Below the pieces are notes generated by a model. That model had not been told where the DNA came from and searched no databases. It saw only the letters and a list, made by a program, of their open reading frames with translations. The position numbers were made by a program, and so were the translations under genes. From Humitalea rosea (GTDB lineage: Bacteria > Pseudomonadota > Alphaproteobacteria > Acetobacterales > Acetobacteraceae): a DNA stretch of 64,000 bases. Numbering within the stretch: position 1 is the stretch's first letter; the number at the start of each line of letters is the position of its first letter. Below, piece after piece: positions 1 through 8,677 of the stretch. The stretch spans positions 1 to 64,000 of the forward strand of contig NZ_QKYU01000002.1 in NCBI RefSeq assembly GCF_003253705.1, read 5' to 3'.

Positions 1-91
1 CAGAGCAGGCGCGGGCGGCGTAGTCCCAACACAACGCAGCCGACCGCGCCTGCGGACCACACAAAAAGCGCTTGCTCAGCGTGACGGTATC

Positions 92-1828
92 TCATCGGTC
101 GGTCAGCCTCAGTTCGATGCGCCGGTTCCGCGCGCGGGCCTCGGGGGTATCGGCGGCATCGAGCGGCTGGAACTCGGCGAAGGCGGTGGCGGCGACATGC
201 TCGGGCGGCAGCCCCTCGCTCATCAGCACATTGGCGACCGCGATGGCCCGCGCCGAGGACAGCTCCCAATTGGTCGCGAAGCGCCCGCCGCCACGGATGG
301 GCGAGCGGTCGGCATGGCCATCGACCCGCAGCATCCAATGCAGCTCGGGCGGGATGCGCTGGGAGATGTCCAGCAGTACCTTGGCGAGGTCGCGCATCTG
401 CTGTTCGCCGGTCGGCGAAATCTCGGCCGAGCCGACCGGGAACAGCACTTCGGACTGGAACACGAAGCGGTCGCCGACGATGCGGACATCGGAGCGTTCG
501 CCGAGCACCTGCCGCAGCCGGCCGAAGAAATCGCTGCGGTAGCGCTGCAATTCCTCGACGCGGGAGGCCAGCGCCGCATTCAGCCGCTGCCCGAGCAAGG
601 CGATCTGCGCGTCGCGGTCGCGCCCGGTCGCCTCCTCGGCATCCAGCAGGGCGGCGATGCGGGCCAGTTCGCGGCGCAGCGCCTCGGTCTGCTGGGTCAG
701 CAGCGCCACCTGGGCGCGGGCCGAATCGGCCAGGCGGGTCTGTTCGGCCGTGCTGGCCTCGGCCGCGGCCCGGGCCGCGCCGGCGTCGCGCGCGGCGGCG
801 CCGGCGGTGGCGGCCACCGCCTCGGCGGCGGTGCGGGCGCGCGCCGCCTCGGCCGAGATCCCCTCGGCGGCCGCACGGGCGCGGTTGGCCTCGGTCGCGG
901 CGGTCTCGGCGGCGGCGCGGCGGCGCTCCTCCTCGCCGGCGCGGGCCAGGGCCGCCTGGGCCTGGGCTTCGAGCTGGTCGCGCAGCGCGGTCAGCGCGCG
1001 GGTCTGCTGGGTCAGCCGGGCGAGGTCGGCCAGCCGCGCCTCGATCGTCTCGCGGTCCACCGAAACCTGCTGGTTCAGCTTTTCGGCTTCCTCCTGCAGT
1101 CGCGCGATCAGCGTCTGGGCCTCGGTCATCTCGCGGCGGGCGGCGGCAAGGTCGCGGGTCGCGCCGGTCAGATCCGTCTCCAGCCGCGCGCGGTTGGTGC
1201 GTTCGGTGGTCAGGGCGTTCTCGGCGGCGGTGCGGCCGGTCTGCTCGCCCTCGATGTCGCGCCGGGCCTGCTCCAGCGCGCTGCGTTCGGTGGCCAGCGC
1301 CCGCCGCGCCTCGGACAGGGACCGCGCGACCTGGGTCGCATCGGTGCCGGAGGCCTCGGCGCGGCTCAGCGCCTCGGCCAGCCGCTGTTCCAGCGAGGCG
1401 ATGCGGTCCGACCCGCCACGCGCCGAAAGCTCCAGGTCGGTGAGGCGGGAGGCGAGGCGCTGCGCCTCGGTCCGGGCCGCGTCGCGGTCGTTGCTGGCCC
1501 GGTCCGTCGCATCGCGCAGGGCGGCGATCTGGCCCAGGGCCTGGTCCCGCGCGGCGGTGGCGGCGCGCAGCTCATCCTGGGTGCGGCCGAGGCTGGCGCG
1601 CAATTCGCCGACCTGCCCGCGTTCCAGCGACAGCAACTCGGCCAGTTCGGCGACCTGCCGGTTCAGCCGGTCGAGCGCCCGGTCGCGGGTGGAGAGGGTG
1701 ACGGACAGGAACCCCTGCGCCAGCACGAAAACCAGCAGCACGAAGATGATGACCATCAGCAGCGTGGACAGCGCGTCCACATAGCCGGGCCAGGGGTTCA
1801 GGACCTCCCGTTCCCTCCGGCGGGCCAT
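92..1828 (-). CDS. MotB/OmpA-like peptidoglycan-binding protein with a long coiled coil
   Basis: The 578-residue protein has one N-terminal membrane segment (about residues 19-42, after a basic start and a WPGYVDALS motif as in MotB-type stators). An Ala/Glu/Arg-rich coiled coil follows (about 45-415), and the C-terminus is an OmpA-like domain (about 440-578). Within that domain the VDGHADR and ARNRRIEL motifs mark the peptidoglycan-binding fold. The gene lies 17 nt downstream of the MotA/ExbB-like gene on the same strand, so the two probably form an ion-driven inner-membrane complex with a periplasmic arm reaching the cell wall. No flagellar genes are nearby, so a swimming motor is not supported. 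The substrate or role is unknown. The coiled coil is far longer than in classical MotB (about 300 aa in total). Confidence 0.85.
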   Translation of the reverse strand: MARRREREVLNPWPGYVDALSTLLMVIIFVLLVFVLAQGFLSVTLSTRDRALDRLNRQVAELAELLSLERGQVGELRASLGRTQDELRAATAARDQALGQIAALRDATDRASNDRDAARTEAQRLASRLTDLELSARGGSDRIASLEQRLAEALSRAEASGTDATQVARSLSEARRALATERSALEQARRDIEGEQTGRTAAENALTTERTNRARLETDLTGATRDLAAARREMTEAQTLIARLQEEAEKLNQQVSVDRETIEARLADLARLTQQTRALTALRDQLEAQAQAALARAGEEERRRAAAETAATEANRARAAAEGISAEAARARTAAEAVAATAGAAARDAGAARAAAEASTAEQTRLADSARAQVALLTQQTEALRRELARIAALLDAEEATGRDRDAQIALLGQRLNAALASRVEELQRYRSDFFGRLRQVLGERSDVRIVGDRFVFQSEVLFPVGSAEISPTGEQQMRDLAKVLLDISQRIPPELHWMLRVDGHADRSPIRGGGRFATNWELSSARAIAVANVLMSEGLPPEHVAATAFAEFQPLDAADTPEARARNRRIELRLTDR

Positions 1829-1845
1829 GGGTCAGCCCCGCCCCA

Positions 1846-3006
1846 TCAACGCGGGGGCTCTTCGGCCAAGGCGGCGATGGTGCGGGCCAGGATCTTGATC
1901 TCGTTGCGGATCTCGCTGGTGGACTGGGTGCGGCCGGCGGCGGATTCCTCAAGCTGCCGGGCCAGATACAGCTCCAGGTTCCGCAGATGCCCGCGGCTCG
2001 CGTCATCCAGGGTCACGGTGCCGGAGGTCGCGGCCAGCTTGTTCAGCGCTGGCGCCAGGGTCTGGGTCAGCCCCGCCTGACTTTCGGCGACGCGCTGCAT
2101 CAGCGCCTGGCTGGCGCGCATCTGCTCGGTCAGCACGGTCAGGCGTTCGGTCAGGGTCAGCAGGGCATTGTTGCCCTGCATCCGGGATTCCTCGCCCCGC
2201 GCCAGGACGGATTGCAGCCCCTCCATATTCTCGGCGGTCTGTTCCAGCAGCGCCTGGACATAGGCGGGGATCGAGCCGCCTTCGCCGCCCATGCCGCCAT
2301 CCATCGCGCCGGAGGAGAGCCGGGTGAGGCCCGCGAGCCATTCCTCAAGCTCGTTGTAGAAGCGGTTCTGCGCCTGCCCCGCGGTCAGATCGAGGAAGCC
2401 CAGCACCAGCGCCCCCGCCAGCCCGAGCATGGAGGAGGAAAACGCCACCCCCATCCCCGCCAGCGGCCGCGCGAGGCCGGATTTGAGCTGGTTGAACAGC
2501 GCGTTCAGGTCGCCCGAACCCACGGACATGTCGTTGATGACATTGGCGACCGAGCCGATCGTCAGGATCAGCCCCCAGAAGGTGCCGAGCAGGCCGAGGA
2601 AGATGCAGAGCCCGGTGACGTAGCGCGACAGCTCCCGGCTCTCATCCAGCCGCGAGCCGATGCCATCCAGCACCGAGCGCATGGCGGGTGCCGAGAGCGA
2701 CAGCCGCTCGCTGCGGCGGGAGGCGAGCATGGAGGCCATCGGCCCCAGCAGCCGTGGCGCCGGGCGCGGCGGCTGGCCGGGACGGGGGGCGCGGAACCCC
2801 TCCAGCCACGACACCTCGCGCTCCAGCGAGACCACTTGGCGGATGTTCCAGCCGATCCCGAGCAGCAGCACGCCGAGGATCACCGAATTCAGCACCGGAT
2901 TGGCGCTGTAGGCGCCCAGAAGCTCGGTCGCCAGCACGCCGCACAGGGCCGCGACCGCCCCCAGGAAGGCCAGCATCCGCCACAGGAAGGTGGTCGGGCG
3001 GGTCAT
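1846..3006 (-). CDS. MotA/TolQ/ExbB-like proton channel protein
   Basis: The 386-residue protein has four predicted membrane segments, at about residues 8-31, 37-58, 130-153 and 181-207. The last two, with GTFWG and a Gly-rich FSSSMLG stretch, match the channel-forming helices of the MotA/ExbB superfamily. A helical cytoplasmic tail (about 255-386) follows. The start codon overlaps the stop of the upstream OmpA-like gene by ATGA, and the MotB-like gene follows after 17 nt, so the three are probably one operon. Family knowledge suggests a pentameric proton or sodium channel paired with the MotB-like subunit. The cellular process it powers cannot be read from the sequence. Confidence 0.82.
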   Translation of the reverse strand: MTRPTTFLWRMLAFLGAVAALCGVLATELLGAYSANPVLNSVILGVLLLGIGWNIRQVVSLEREVSWLEGFRAPRPGQPPRPAPRLLGPMASMLASRRSERLSLSAPAMRSVLDGIGSRLDESRELSRYVTGLCIFLGLLGTFWGLILTIGSVANVINDMSVGSGDLNALFNQLKSGLARPLAGMGVAFSSSMLGLAGALVLGFLDLTAGQAQNRFYNELEEWLAGLTRLSSGAMDGGMGGEGGSIPAYVQALLEQTAENMEGLQSVLARGEESRMQGNNALLTLTERLTVLTEQMRASQALMQRVAESQAGLTQTLAPALNKLAATSGTVTLDDASRGHLRNLELYLARQLEESAAGRTQSTSEIRNEIKILARTIAALAEEPPR

Positions 3007-3548
3007 CGGGTGGCCCTCGGCGTGGCGTCGCGCTGCACGCCCGGTGGCAGCACATCGACCGCGTCGCGGGCGGCGGGCGTGCGGCCGAGCGGCCGCAGGT
3101 CGATTCGCGTGCCATCCAGCCCGCCGGTTTCCAGTGCCCGCTTCACGCTGAGCGCCGCGGCCAGCGAGGCGCGGCGGGCCATCGACTCATCATCCGAGGG
3201 GCTCGACACCTCGGCCAGCACGGTGACGCGGCCCCGGGTCTGGGCGGTGAGGTGGCCCGCGATTTCGGTCAGCGCGGCGCGCTGCGCGGGGGAAAGCTGG
3301 TCGCGCGCCGCCTGGGTGCCGAGCAGGCGCCAGCCGCCGCCCGCCAGCGCCTCCATATCCGTCGCCAGCACCACGGCGGGCAGGGCGCGTGGGGGCGGGG
3401 TGGTGGAGGGGGCGGGCAGCGCCGAGAGGTTGGGCGGGGAGGGCGCCGCCGCGGCGGGGTCGGTCGGGATCGGGCGCGCGGCATCGCCCCCCGCCAAAGC
3501 GGGGCCGGCGGCCAGCATCAGGGAGAGCAGGATGAGGGGAGCGCGCAT
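3003..3548 (-). CDS. Secreted protein with a degenerate OmpA-like fold
   Basis: The 181-residue protein starts with a clear Sec signal peptide (about residues 1-20, ending ALA). A Pro/Ala-rich linker follows, then a domain (about 75-165) whose pattern resembles an OmpA-type domain: a helix before a beta strand with VTVLAEVSS, then MARRASLAAALSVKRAL. The usual peptidoglycan-binding Arg/Asp motif is not clear. It is the first gene of the set with the MotA- and MotB-like proteins and shares a 4-nt ATGA overlap with the MotA-like gene. It is probably a periplasmic accessory of that complex; this is inferred from position. Confidence 0.6.
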   Translation of the reverse strand: MRAPLILLSLMLAAGPALAGGDAARPIPTDPAAAAPSPPNLSALPAPSTTPPPRALPAVVLATDMEALAGGGWRLLGTQAARDQLSPAQRAALTEIAGHLTAQTRGRVTVLAEVSSPSDDESMARRASLAAALSVKRALETGGLDGTRIDLRPLGRTPAARDAVDVLPPGVQRDATPRATR

Positions 3549-3631
3549 ATTGCGGCGCAGCCTAACCGCCGGGGCGGCGAGCGTCCACGCCGCCGCGCCC
3601 GGATGAAGCGTCAGGCCCCCTTAGCGTAGCG

Positions 3632-4687
3632 TCAGGCGCCGGTGCGTCCTCGGGCGGCGGCGACGGCGGCAATGCCCTCCGACACCACGGCGCGCAGCTG
3701 CGGCTGCAGGATCGGGTTGCCGGCGACGACATGGCCATCGGTCCAGGCATCGCCGCCCTCGGGGTCGGAGACGAAGCCACCGGCCTCCTTCACCATCAGC
3801 AGCCCGGCGCCGATGTCCCACTTGTTCAGCCCGAGTTCCCAGAAGCCGTCGTAGCGACCGGCCGCGACCCAGGCGAGGTCGAGCGCCGCGGCACCGAAGC
3901 GCCGCACGCCGGAAACCTGCGGCATCAGCCGCGCCAGGATCGAGGAGAACTCCGCCTTGCGCGGCACCGAGGCGAAGGGGATCCCCGTCGCGAACAGCGC
4001 ATCGATCATCTGCCGGCGGCCGGAGACGCGCAGGCGGCGGTCGTTGAGGAAGGCGCCACCGCCCTTCTCGGCCCAGAACAGCTCATCGGCGGCGGGGTTG
4101 TAGATGACCCCGGCCACGACCTCATCCGGCGTGCGGTCGTTGCCGCGCTTTTCCACCGCGACCGAGATCGCCCAATGCGGAATGCCGTGCAGGAAGTTGG
4201 TGGTGCCGTCGAGCGGATCGACCACCCAGCGGTATTCCCAGTCCTCGTTGCCCGAGAGCCCGCTCTCTTCCATCAGGAAGCCGAAATTCGGCCGGGCGCG
4301 GGCGAGTTCGGCGCGCAGGGTCTTCTCGGCCTTGAGATCGGCCTGGCTGACGAAATCGCCGGGGCCCTTCATCGAGACCTGGAGATTCTCGACCTCGCCG
4401 AAATCCTTCAGCAAGGCCTTGCCGGCCTTGCGCACGGCCGCGACCACCACGGTCAGCGCCGGCGAGAGGCGGGAGGAGCCGCCGCCGACGGCGGTCGTGC
4501 GGTGCAGCGGCTCGGGCGCGGGCGCACCTTCGCCCCGCTCCAGCCGCGGGCGGCGGGGGCGGGTCGGCGGCGGCGCGTCGGGACGGACGGGGCCCGCGGG
4601 CATCGGCGGGCGCACCGTGCCCGGGCGGGCGCGGAGCGTGCCGGCGGGGGCTGGTGCCTCCGGCTTGGGGGCCTCGTCCTCGGCCAT
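3632..4687 (-). CDS. Inositol monophosphatase family protein
   Basis: This is a Mg-dependent sugar or inositol phosphate phosphatase of the SuhB/IMPase family. The metal-site motifs are visible: GDFVSQAD (about 110-117), the acidic pair at E140-E141, DPLDGTTNFLHG starting at D157, and KWDIGAG near the C-terminus. At 351 residues it is about 80 longer than typical IMPases; the excess is a Pro/Ala/Arg-rich N-terminal extension (1-75) that looks disordered. The ATG at 4687 lies only 2 nt from the efp stop, which supports this start through coupling, but a start inside the extension is possible. The natural substrate cannot be decided from sequence. Confidence 0.88.
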   Translation of the reverse strand: MAEDEAPKPEAPAPAGTLRARPGTVRPPMPAGPVRPDAPPPTRPRRPRLERGEGAPAPEPLHRTTAVGGGSSRLSPALTVVVAAVRKAGKALLKDFGEVENLQVSMKGPGDFVSQADLKAEKTLRAELARARPNFGFLMEESGLSGNEDWEYRWVVDPLDGTTNFLHGIPHWAISVAVEKRGNDRTPDEVVAGVIYNPAADELFWAEKGGGAFLNDRRLRVSGRRQMIDALFATGIPFASVPRKAEFSSILARLMPQVSGVRRFGAAALDLAWVAAGRYDGFWELGLNKWDIGAGLLMVKEAGGFVSDPEGGDAWTDGHVVAGNPILQPQLRAVVSEGIAAVAAARGRTGA

Positions 4688-4689
4688 GG

Positions 4690-5259
4690 TCAGTTCTTCG
4701 CCCGTTCCATGTAGGTGCTGTCCTCGGTGCGGACGACGATTTTCTCACCCGCGGTGACGAAGGGGGGGACCATCACCTTGATGCCGTTCACCAGCAGCGC
4801 GGGCTTGTAGGAGGAGGAGGCGGTCTGCCCCTTCACCACCGGATCGGCCTCGGCGATTTCGCAGGTGACCAGTTCCGGCAGTTCCATGGCGACCGGGTCG
4901 CCTTCGATCAGCCGGACCTGGACCTTCATGTTCTCCTGCAGATACGGCAGGCGCTCGCCCAGGATGTCCTTGGGCACCACCGTCTGCTCGAAGGTCTCCG
5001 GGTCCATCAGGACCAGCGTGTCGCCCTCGGGGTAGGAGAAGACGAATTCCTTGTCTTCGGTCGTCAGGCGCTCGACGACATCGGCGGTGCGCCAGCGCTG
5101 GTCCTTCTTGGACCCCGTCTTGATGTTGCGCATGTCCACCTGGATGATGGCATTGCCCTTGCCCGGGATCATGATGTTCTGCCGCAGGATGGTGTAGCGG
5201 GCGCCTTCGAACTCGATGACCATGCCGGCGCGCATCTGATTGGCTTGCATCTTTGCCAT
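4690..5259 (-). CDS. efp: Elongation factor P
   Basis: The 189-residue protein, starting MAKMQANQMRAG, has the three-domain length and order of EF-P: a KOW-like domain I, then two OB domains. EF-P binds ribosomes stalled on polyproline and promotes peptide bond formation. The loop that carries the modified lysine is at about residues 28-36 (IMIPGKGNA), with Lys in the position expected for beta-lysylation. The reading frame extends upstream to 5499, but the family start is clearly the ATG at 5257-5259. No epmA or epmB gene is in the window. The IMPase-family gene follows after 2 nt. Confidence 0.95.
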   Translation of the reverse strand: MAKMQANQMRAGMVIEFEGARYTILRQNIMIPGKGNAIIQVDMRNIKTGSKKDQRWRTADVVERLTTEDKEFVFSYPEGDTLVLMDPETFEQTVVPKDILGERLPYLQENMKVQVRLIEGDPVAMELPELVTCEIAEADPVVKGQTASSSYKPALLVNGIKVMVPPFVTAGEKIVVRTEDSTYMERAKN

Positions 5260-5398
5260 TGGTGGGACCTGACGTTCGTTATGTGAAAAAGCGGGCGCGC
5301 ATCTGACGCGCGGGATCGGCGGCGGGTTTAGTCGCCGCCAACCGCCAGGGCAACCACGGAGGGCAACCGCAGAGGGGCAGGGGCCCGCCCCGCGGGTG

Positions 5399-5944
5399 TC
5401 ACAGCAACAGGATTCCGACCAGCCCGCCGCCCAGCAGCGCCCAGCCGGGGCTGAAGCGCGACAGCCACACGAACAGGGCCGCGCCGATGGTGACGGCATA
5501 GGAGGTCCAGCCGATCGCCGCCGCCCCGCTCATGATCAGCCCGGTCGCGAGCGTCAGCCCGATCGCCACCGGCACCAGCCCGGCGCGCGCCGCCTTCAGC
5601 CAGGCGCGCCCGGCCAGGCGCTGCGTCCAGCCGCCCGCGATCCAGGCGACGATCCAGGCCGGGCCCAGCATCCCGAGCGTCGCCGAAACCAGCCCGGGCC
5701 CGCCGTAGAGCCGCCAGCCGAGCAGGGCCACCACCAGCACATTCGGCCCCGGCGCCGCATTGGCCAGCGCATAGGCATTGGCGAAATCCGCATCGGTCAT
5801 CCAGCCGAAGCCATCGACCATGCGCCGGTGCATCTCCGGCACCGCCGCATTGGCGCCGCCCACCGCCAACAGCGACAGCCGCGCGAAAAAAATGAACAGG
5901 CCGAGGGCGTCGGGGCCCTGGCCGGTCAAGCCTGCGCCGGTCAT
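5399..5944 (-). CDS. Chromate transporter, second half-protein (CHR family)
   Basis: The 181-residue hydrophobic protein has the CHR-domain signature: an FFARLSLLAVGGANA opening, then the NAAPGPNVLVV motif, with about five to six membrane segments. Its ATG at 5944 overlaps the stop of the preceding half by ATGA. In long-chain ChrA the two CHR domains are fused; here they are two short proteins, the known SCHR-pair arrangement, which probably forms an antiparallel heterodimer. Members export chromate, though many remain untested and could move other oxyanions. The reading frame continues upstream out of frame with its partner, so 5944 is the sensible start. Confidence 0.85.
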   Translation of the reverse strand: MTGAGLTGQGPDALGLFIFFARLSLLAVGGANAAVPEMHRRMVDGFGWMTDADFANAYALANAAPGPNVLVVALLGWRLYGGPGLVSATLGMLGPAWIVAWIAGGWTQRLAGRAWLKAARAGLVPVAIGLTLATGLIMSGAAAIGWTSYAVTIGAALFVWLSRFSPGWALLGGGLVGILLL

Positions 5945-6516
5945 GCCCGGCGGCCCCGGACCACGACGGCGGCGATGCCGGCCGGCCCCAGCACCGCGAC
6001 GATCAGCAGCAGCGGCATCTGGAACCAGGCCGCGGCCGCGGCGGCGCAGAGCCCGATCCCGATCAGATCCCAGGGCAGCCGCAGCCGCGTCGCCTGCCGC
6101 GCGGCATTGCCGATCACCATGCCCGCCGCCGCCGCCGCCACGCCATGCATGAAGCCCGCGACGGTCGGGATCGAGCCCAACTGGTCCCAGGCCAGTGCGA
6201 ATCCCATCAGCATGACCAGCGGCGGGCCGTAGAGGCCGAGGCAGGCCGCCACAGACCCCGGCAGCCCGGCAAAACGCCGCCCGATCATCACCGCCGCATT
6301 GCCGACATTGGGGCCCGGCAGCACCTGGCCGATGCCCATGACCTCGGCGTATTCGCGCTCGGTCATCCAGCGGCGTTCCTCGACGATCACGCGGCGGCAC
6401 CAGGCATTGGCGCCGCCGAAGCCGAGCGAGGCGGCCTTGGCATAGGCGGTGAACAGGCCCCAGGGGCCGGGCGGGGGTCCCAGGGTATCGATCCCTGGAG
6501 ATATGGCGTCATTCAT
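5941..6516 (-). CDS. Chromate transporter, first half-protein (CHR family)
   Basis: The 191-residue membrane protein starts MNDAISPG. It carries the N-terminal CHR motif: KAASLGFGGANAW, then GIGQVLPGPNVGNAA with the conserved Pro-Gly-Pro-Asn. It is followed by the second CHR half through a 4-nt ATGA overlap, so the two are almost certainly translated together in matched amounts. An in-frame extension upstream to 6615 lacks family similarity, so the ATG at 6516 was chosen. No chrB-type regulator is adjacent, so chromate-inducible control is not supported here. Confidence 0.85.
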   Translation of the reverse strand: MNDAISPGIDTLGPPPGPWGLFTAYAKAASLGFGGANAWCRRVIVEERRWMTEREYAEVMGIGQVLPGPNVGNAAVMIGRRFAGLPGSVAACLGLYGPPLVMLMGFALAWDQLGSIPTVAGFMHGVAAAAAGMVIGNAARQATRLRLPWDLIGIGLCAAAAAAWFQMPLLLIVAVLGPAGIAAVVVRGRRA

Positions 6517-6570
6517 TCCAGGTGGCAGCCTTGAGCGATGTCGCGGAACGCGCAAGATGCCCTTCGGCGG

Positions 6571-6599
6571 TTGACACGATGGCACCGCCCCCCTATCCG
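6571..6599 (+). promoter_or_regulatory. Predicted sigma70-type promoter for the F0 operon
   Basis: A perfect TTGACA (6571-6576) is followed after exactly 17 nt by TATCCG (6594-6599). It lies 43 nt before the GTG of atpI in the short gap between the divergent chromate-transporter and atp genes. The spacing and -35 match favour a genuine promoter; the -10 box is only a partial match. Confidence 0.55.
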
Positions 6600-6641
6600 C
6601 CGCCTCGCCTACCAAGGGTTTCCGAGGAGGCTAGGTGACGC

Positions 6642-6950
6642 GTGCCGGACGACTTCGACGATCGCTTGCGAAAAGCAAGGACCCGACAGGGTCTTGACCC
6701 CATCCCGGGACAGGGTGGAGGGCTGCCGCAATCATCATGGGGGTTTGGCCTGCGCGCAGGCGTCGAGCTTGTCTCGTCGCTGATCGTGGGTGCCGGGTTG
6801 GGCTTCGTGCTCGACCGCTGGCTCGGAACCACGCCCTGGCTTTTCCTGGTCTTCTTCCTGGTGGGCGGGGCTGCGGGTGTGATGAACATCTACCGGTTGG
6901 TGATGCCAGCCAAACAGCCTCCGGCAGGTGATCGCCCAGATTTGGGTTGA
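6642..6950 (+). CDS. atpI: F0F1 ATP synthase assembly/accessory protein AtpI
   Basis: The 102-residue protein starts at a GTG preceded by GAGGAGG (6624-6630). A charged N-terminus with KARTRQG is followed by two membrane helices (about residues 42-60 and 66-88) separated by a short turn with DRWLGTTPW, the pattern of alphaproteobacterial AtpI. The family helps assemble the c-ring and has been linked to Mg or Ca handling. It is the first gene of the F0 cluster; the likely atpB start is 21 nt downstream of its stop. Confidence 0.88.
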   Translation: MPDDFDDRLRKARTRQGLDPIPGQGGGLPQSSWGFGLRAGVELVSSLIVGAGLGFVLDRWLGTTPWLFLVFFLVGGAAGVMNIYRLVMPAKQPPAGDRPDLG

Positions 6951-6971
6951 GTGGGATTGAGGGGACCGCCT

Positions 6972-7727
6972 GTGGCCGTCGAGGAAAAGACCATAGACGC
7001 GCTGAGCCAGTTCGAGCTGGTCCCGCTGCTGGGGCCGATCGGCGGTTCCGTGAATTTCACCCAGTCCAACGGCTTCATGCTGCTGGCGATCGGACTGATC
7101 TCGGCGTTGTTCGTGATCGGGATGAAGCCGCGCGCGGTGGTGCCCGGCCGCCTGCAGGCGCTGGCCGAGACGCTGTATGAATTCGTCCTCGGCCTGGTGA
7201 CGAGCCAGGTCGGCGAGGAAGGCCGGCGTTACTTCCCCTTCGTCTTCACGCTGTTCATGTTCATCCTCTTCGGCAACATGCTCGGCATGCTGCCCTATGC
7301 CTTCACCTACACCAGCCACATCGCGACGACGCTGACCCTCGCGATCATGGTGTTCCTGGTGACGACGATCGTGGCCATCTCGATCCACGGCCGCCACTTC
7401 TTCGGCTATTTCTTCCCGGAAGGGGCGCCGCTCTGGCTGGCGCCCATCATCATCCCGGTCGAAGTCGTCTCCTACCTTTCGCGCCCGATCAGCCTGTCCA
7501 TCCGTCTCTTCGCGAACATGGTCGCGGGGCATGTGATGCTGAAGGTCTTCGCGACCTTCGTGGTGCTGCTCGGCTCGCTCGGCGTGGTCGGCGTGCCGCT
7601 GGCACTGCTGCCGCTGTCCATCAACGTGGCGCTCGTCGGTTTCGAGTTCCTCGTGGCTTTCCTGCAGGCCTATGTCTTCGCGATCCTGACCTGCATCTAC
7701 CTGCACGACGCAGTGCACCTGCACTGA
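6972..7727 (+). CDS. atpB: F0 ATP synthase subunit a
   Basis: Subunit a forms the proton half-channels against the c-ring. The 251-residue product (GTG start, MAVEEKTIDALSQFE) contains the invariant region with SIRLFANMVAGH, whose Arg is the essential residue equivalent to E. coli R210, and a final helix pair with FLQAYVFAILTCIYL. An in-frame GTG at 6951 would add seven residues. The 6972 start is preferred because GAGGGG (6959-6964) sits about 7 nt before it and the MAVE start matches relatives. It is the second gene of the split F0 operon. Confidence 0.95.
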   Translation: MAVEEKTIDALSQFELVPLLGPIGGSVNFTQSNGFMLLAIGLISALFVIGMKPRAVVPGRLQALAETLYEFVLGLVTSQVGEEGRRYFPFVFTLFMFILFGNMLGMLPYAFTYTSHIATTLTLAIMVFLVTTIVAISIHGRHFFGYFFPEGAPLWLAPIIIPVEVVSYLSRPISLSIRLFANMVAGHVMLKVFATFVVLLGSLGVVGVPLALLPLSINVALVGFEFLVAFLQAYVFAILTCIYLHDAVHLH

Positions 7728-7783
7728 TCTTTTTCGTCGAACAGACTACGTCTCAACCACACCACCCCTGAAGGGACACTCAC

Positions 7784-8008
7784 ATGGAAGTCGCCGCCGC
7801 CAAGGCCCTCGGGGCCGGTATCGCCGTCATCGCGCTGTTCGGCGTCGGTCTCGGGATCGGCAACATCTTCTCCTCGCTGATCACCAGCGTGGCGCGCAAT
7901 CCCGCCGCCCGCGACGTGGTCTTCCCGATCGGCATCCTGGGCTTCGCCCTGACGGAAGCCGTGGCGCTGTTCGCGCTGCTGATCGCGTTCCTCATCCTGT
8001 TCGCCTGA
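7784..8008 (+). CDS. atpE: F0 ATP synthase subunit c
   Basis: The 74-residue protein is made of two membrane helices joined by the polar loop ARNPAAR. The second helix carries the proton-binding glutamate in [12 protein letters not shown] Gly-rich first helix (GVGLGIGN) packs the ring. AAGGGAC lies about 9 nt upstream of the ATG. The proton motif has no extra polar ligand of the kind seen in Na+-coupled rings, so proton coupling is inferred. Confidence 0.96.
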   Translation: MEVAAAKALGAGIAVIALFGVGLGIGNIFSSLITSVARNPAARDVVFPIGILGFALTEAVALFALLIAFLILFA

Positions 8009-8066
8009 TCCGGAGGGGCCGGGTTCGCCCGGCCTACCCCTGGCTCAACAGATTCTGGAGACGAGG

Positions 8067-8660
8067 ATGAAGCGCATCACGGGCAAGCTCGCCTCATGCG
8101 GGGTCGCAGCCGCGATGCTGCTCTTCCCCCTGGTCGCGATGGCGGCCGAGGCGGAGGGCGGGATGCCGCAGCTGCGCTTCGGCGACCAACGCCTCATCGG
8201 CACGACCGTCTGGCTCGTGGTGATGTTCGGGGCGCTTTACTATATCGTCTCCAGCTATCTCCTGCCGCCGGTGGGTGAGGTTCTGGCCGATCGCGCCGCG
8301 CGTATCGGTGCCGACCTGACCCTGGCCCGCGACACCAAATCCGAGGCCGACGCCGCCATCCGCGAGACCCGCACGGCGACCGCCGAGGCCCGCGCCGCCG
8401 CCCAGGCCGAGGTCGCGGCAAGCCTCGCCGCCGCCAATGCCGAGGCGCAGGCCCGCGCCGAGGCTGCCTCCGCCCGCCTCGCCGAGCGGATCGCCGCCGC
8501 CGAGGCCGGCATCACCGCCTCGCAGACCGCCGCCATGGCGGCGCTGCGCGACGTTGCGACCGAAACCGCCGTGGCGCTCGTCGCGCGGATCGGGGTGCAG
8601 GCCGATGCCGGCACCATCGGCACCGCCGTCGATCACGCGCTCGCCCAGCGCGCCGCCTGA
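8067..8660 (+). CDS. atpF': F0 ATP synthase subunit b' (peripheral stalk)
   Basis: The 197-residue protein has a hydrophobic segment at 11-26 ending AMAAEAEGG, which may be a cleaved leader or an extra helix. The true stalk membrane helix is at about 45-67 (TVWLVVMFGALYYIVSSYL). A long Ala/Glu/Arg coiled coil runs to the end. The two-gene b'/b arrangement is typical of photosynthetic and related alphaproteobacteria. This copy comes first and has the longer N-terminus, so it is called b'. It ends 17 nt before atpF. Confidence 0.88.
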   Translation: MKRITGKLASCGVAAAMLLFPLVAMAAEAEGGMPQLRFGDQRLIGTTVWLVVMFGALYYIVSSYLLPPVGEVLADRAARIGADLTLARDTKSEADAAIRETRTATAEARAAAQAEVAASLAAANAEAQARAEAASARLAERIAAAEAGITASQTAAMAALRDVATETAVALVARIGVQADAGTIGTAVDHALAQRAA

Positions 8661-8677
8661 CCGGATCGGAGCCCGCC

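Noticed and set aside
1-91. Possible gene end or RNA gene at the left edge
   Set aside because: No reading frame with family features, no tRNA-like cloverleaf and no terminator hairpin could be made out in these 91 bases.
92-3548. Possible Zorya-type anti-phage system
   Set aside because: The MotA-like and MotB-like genes match in part, but there is no ZorC, ZorD or ZorE gene, the long tail is on the MotB-like rather than the MotA-like protein, and the neighbours are housekeeping genes.
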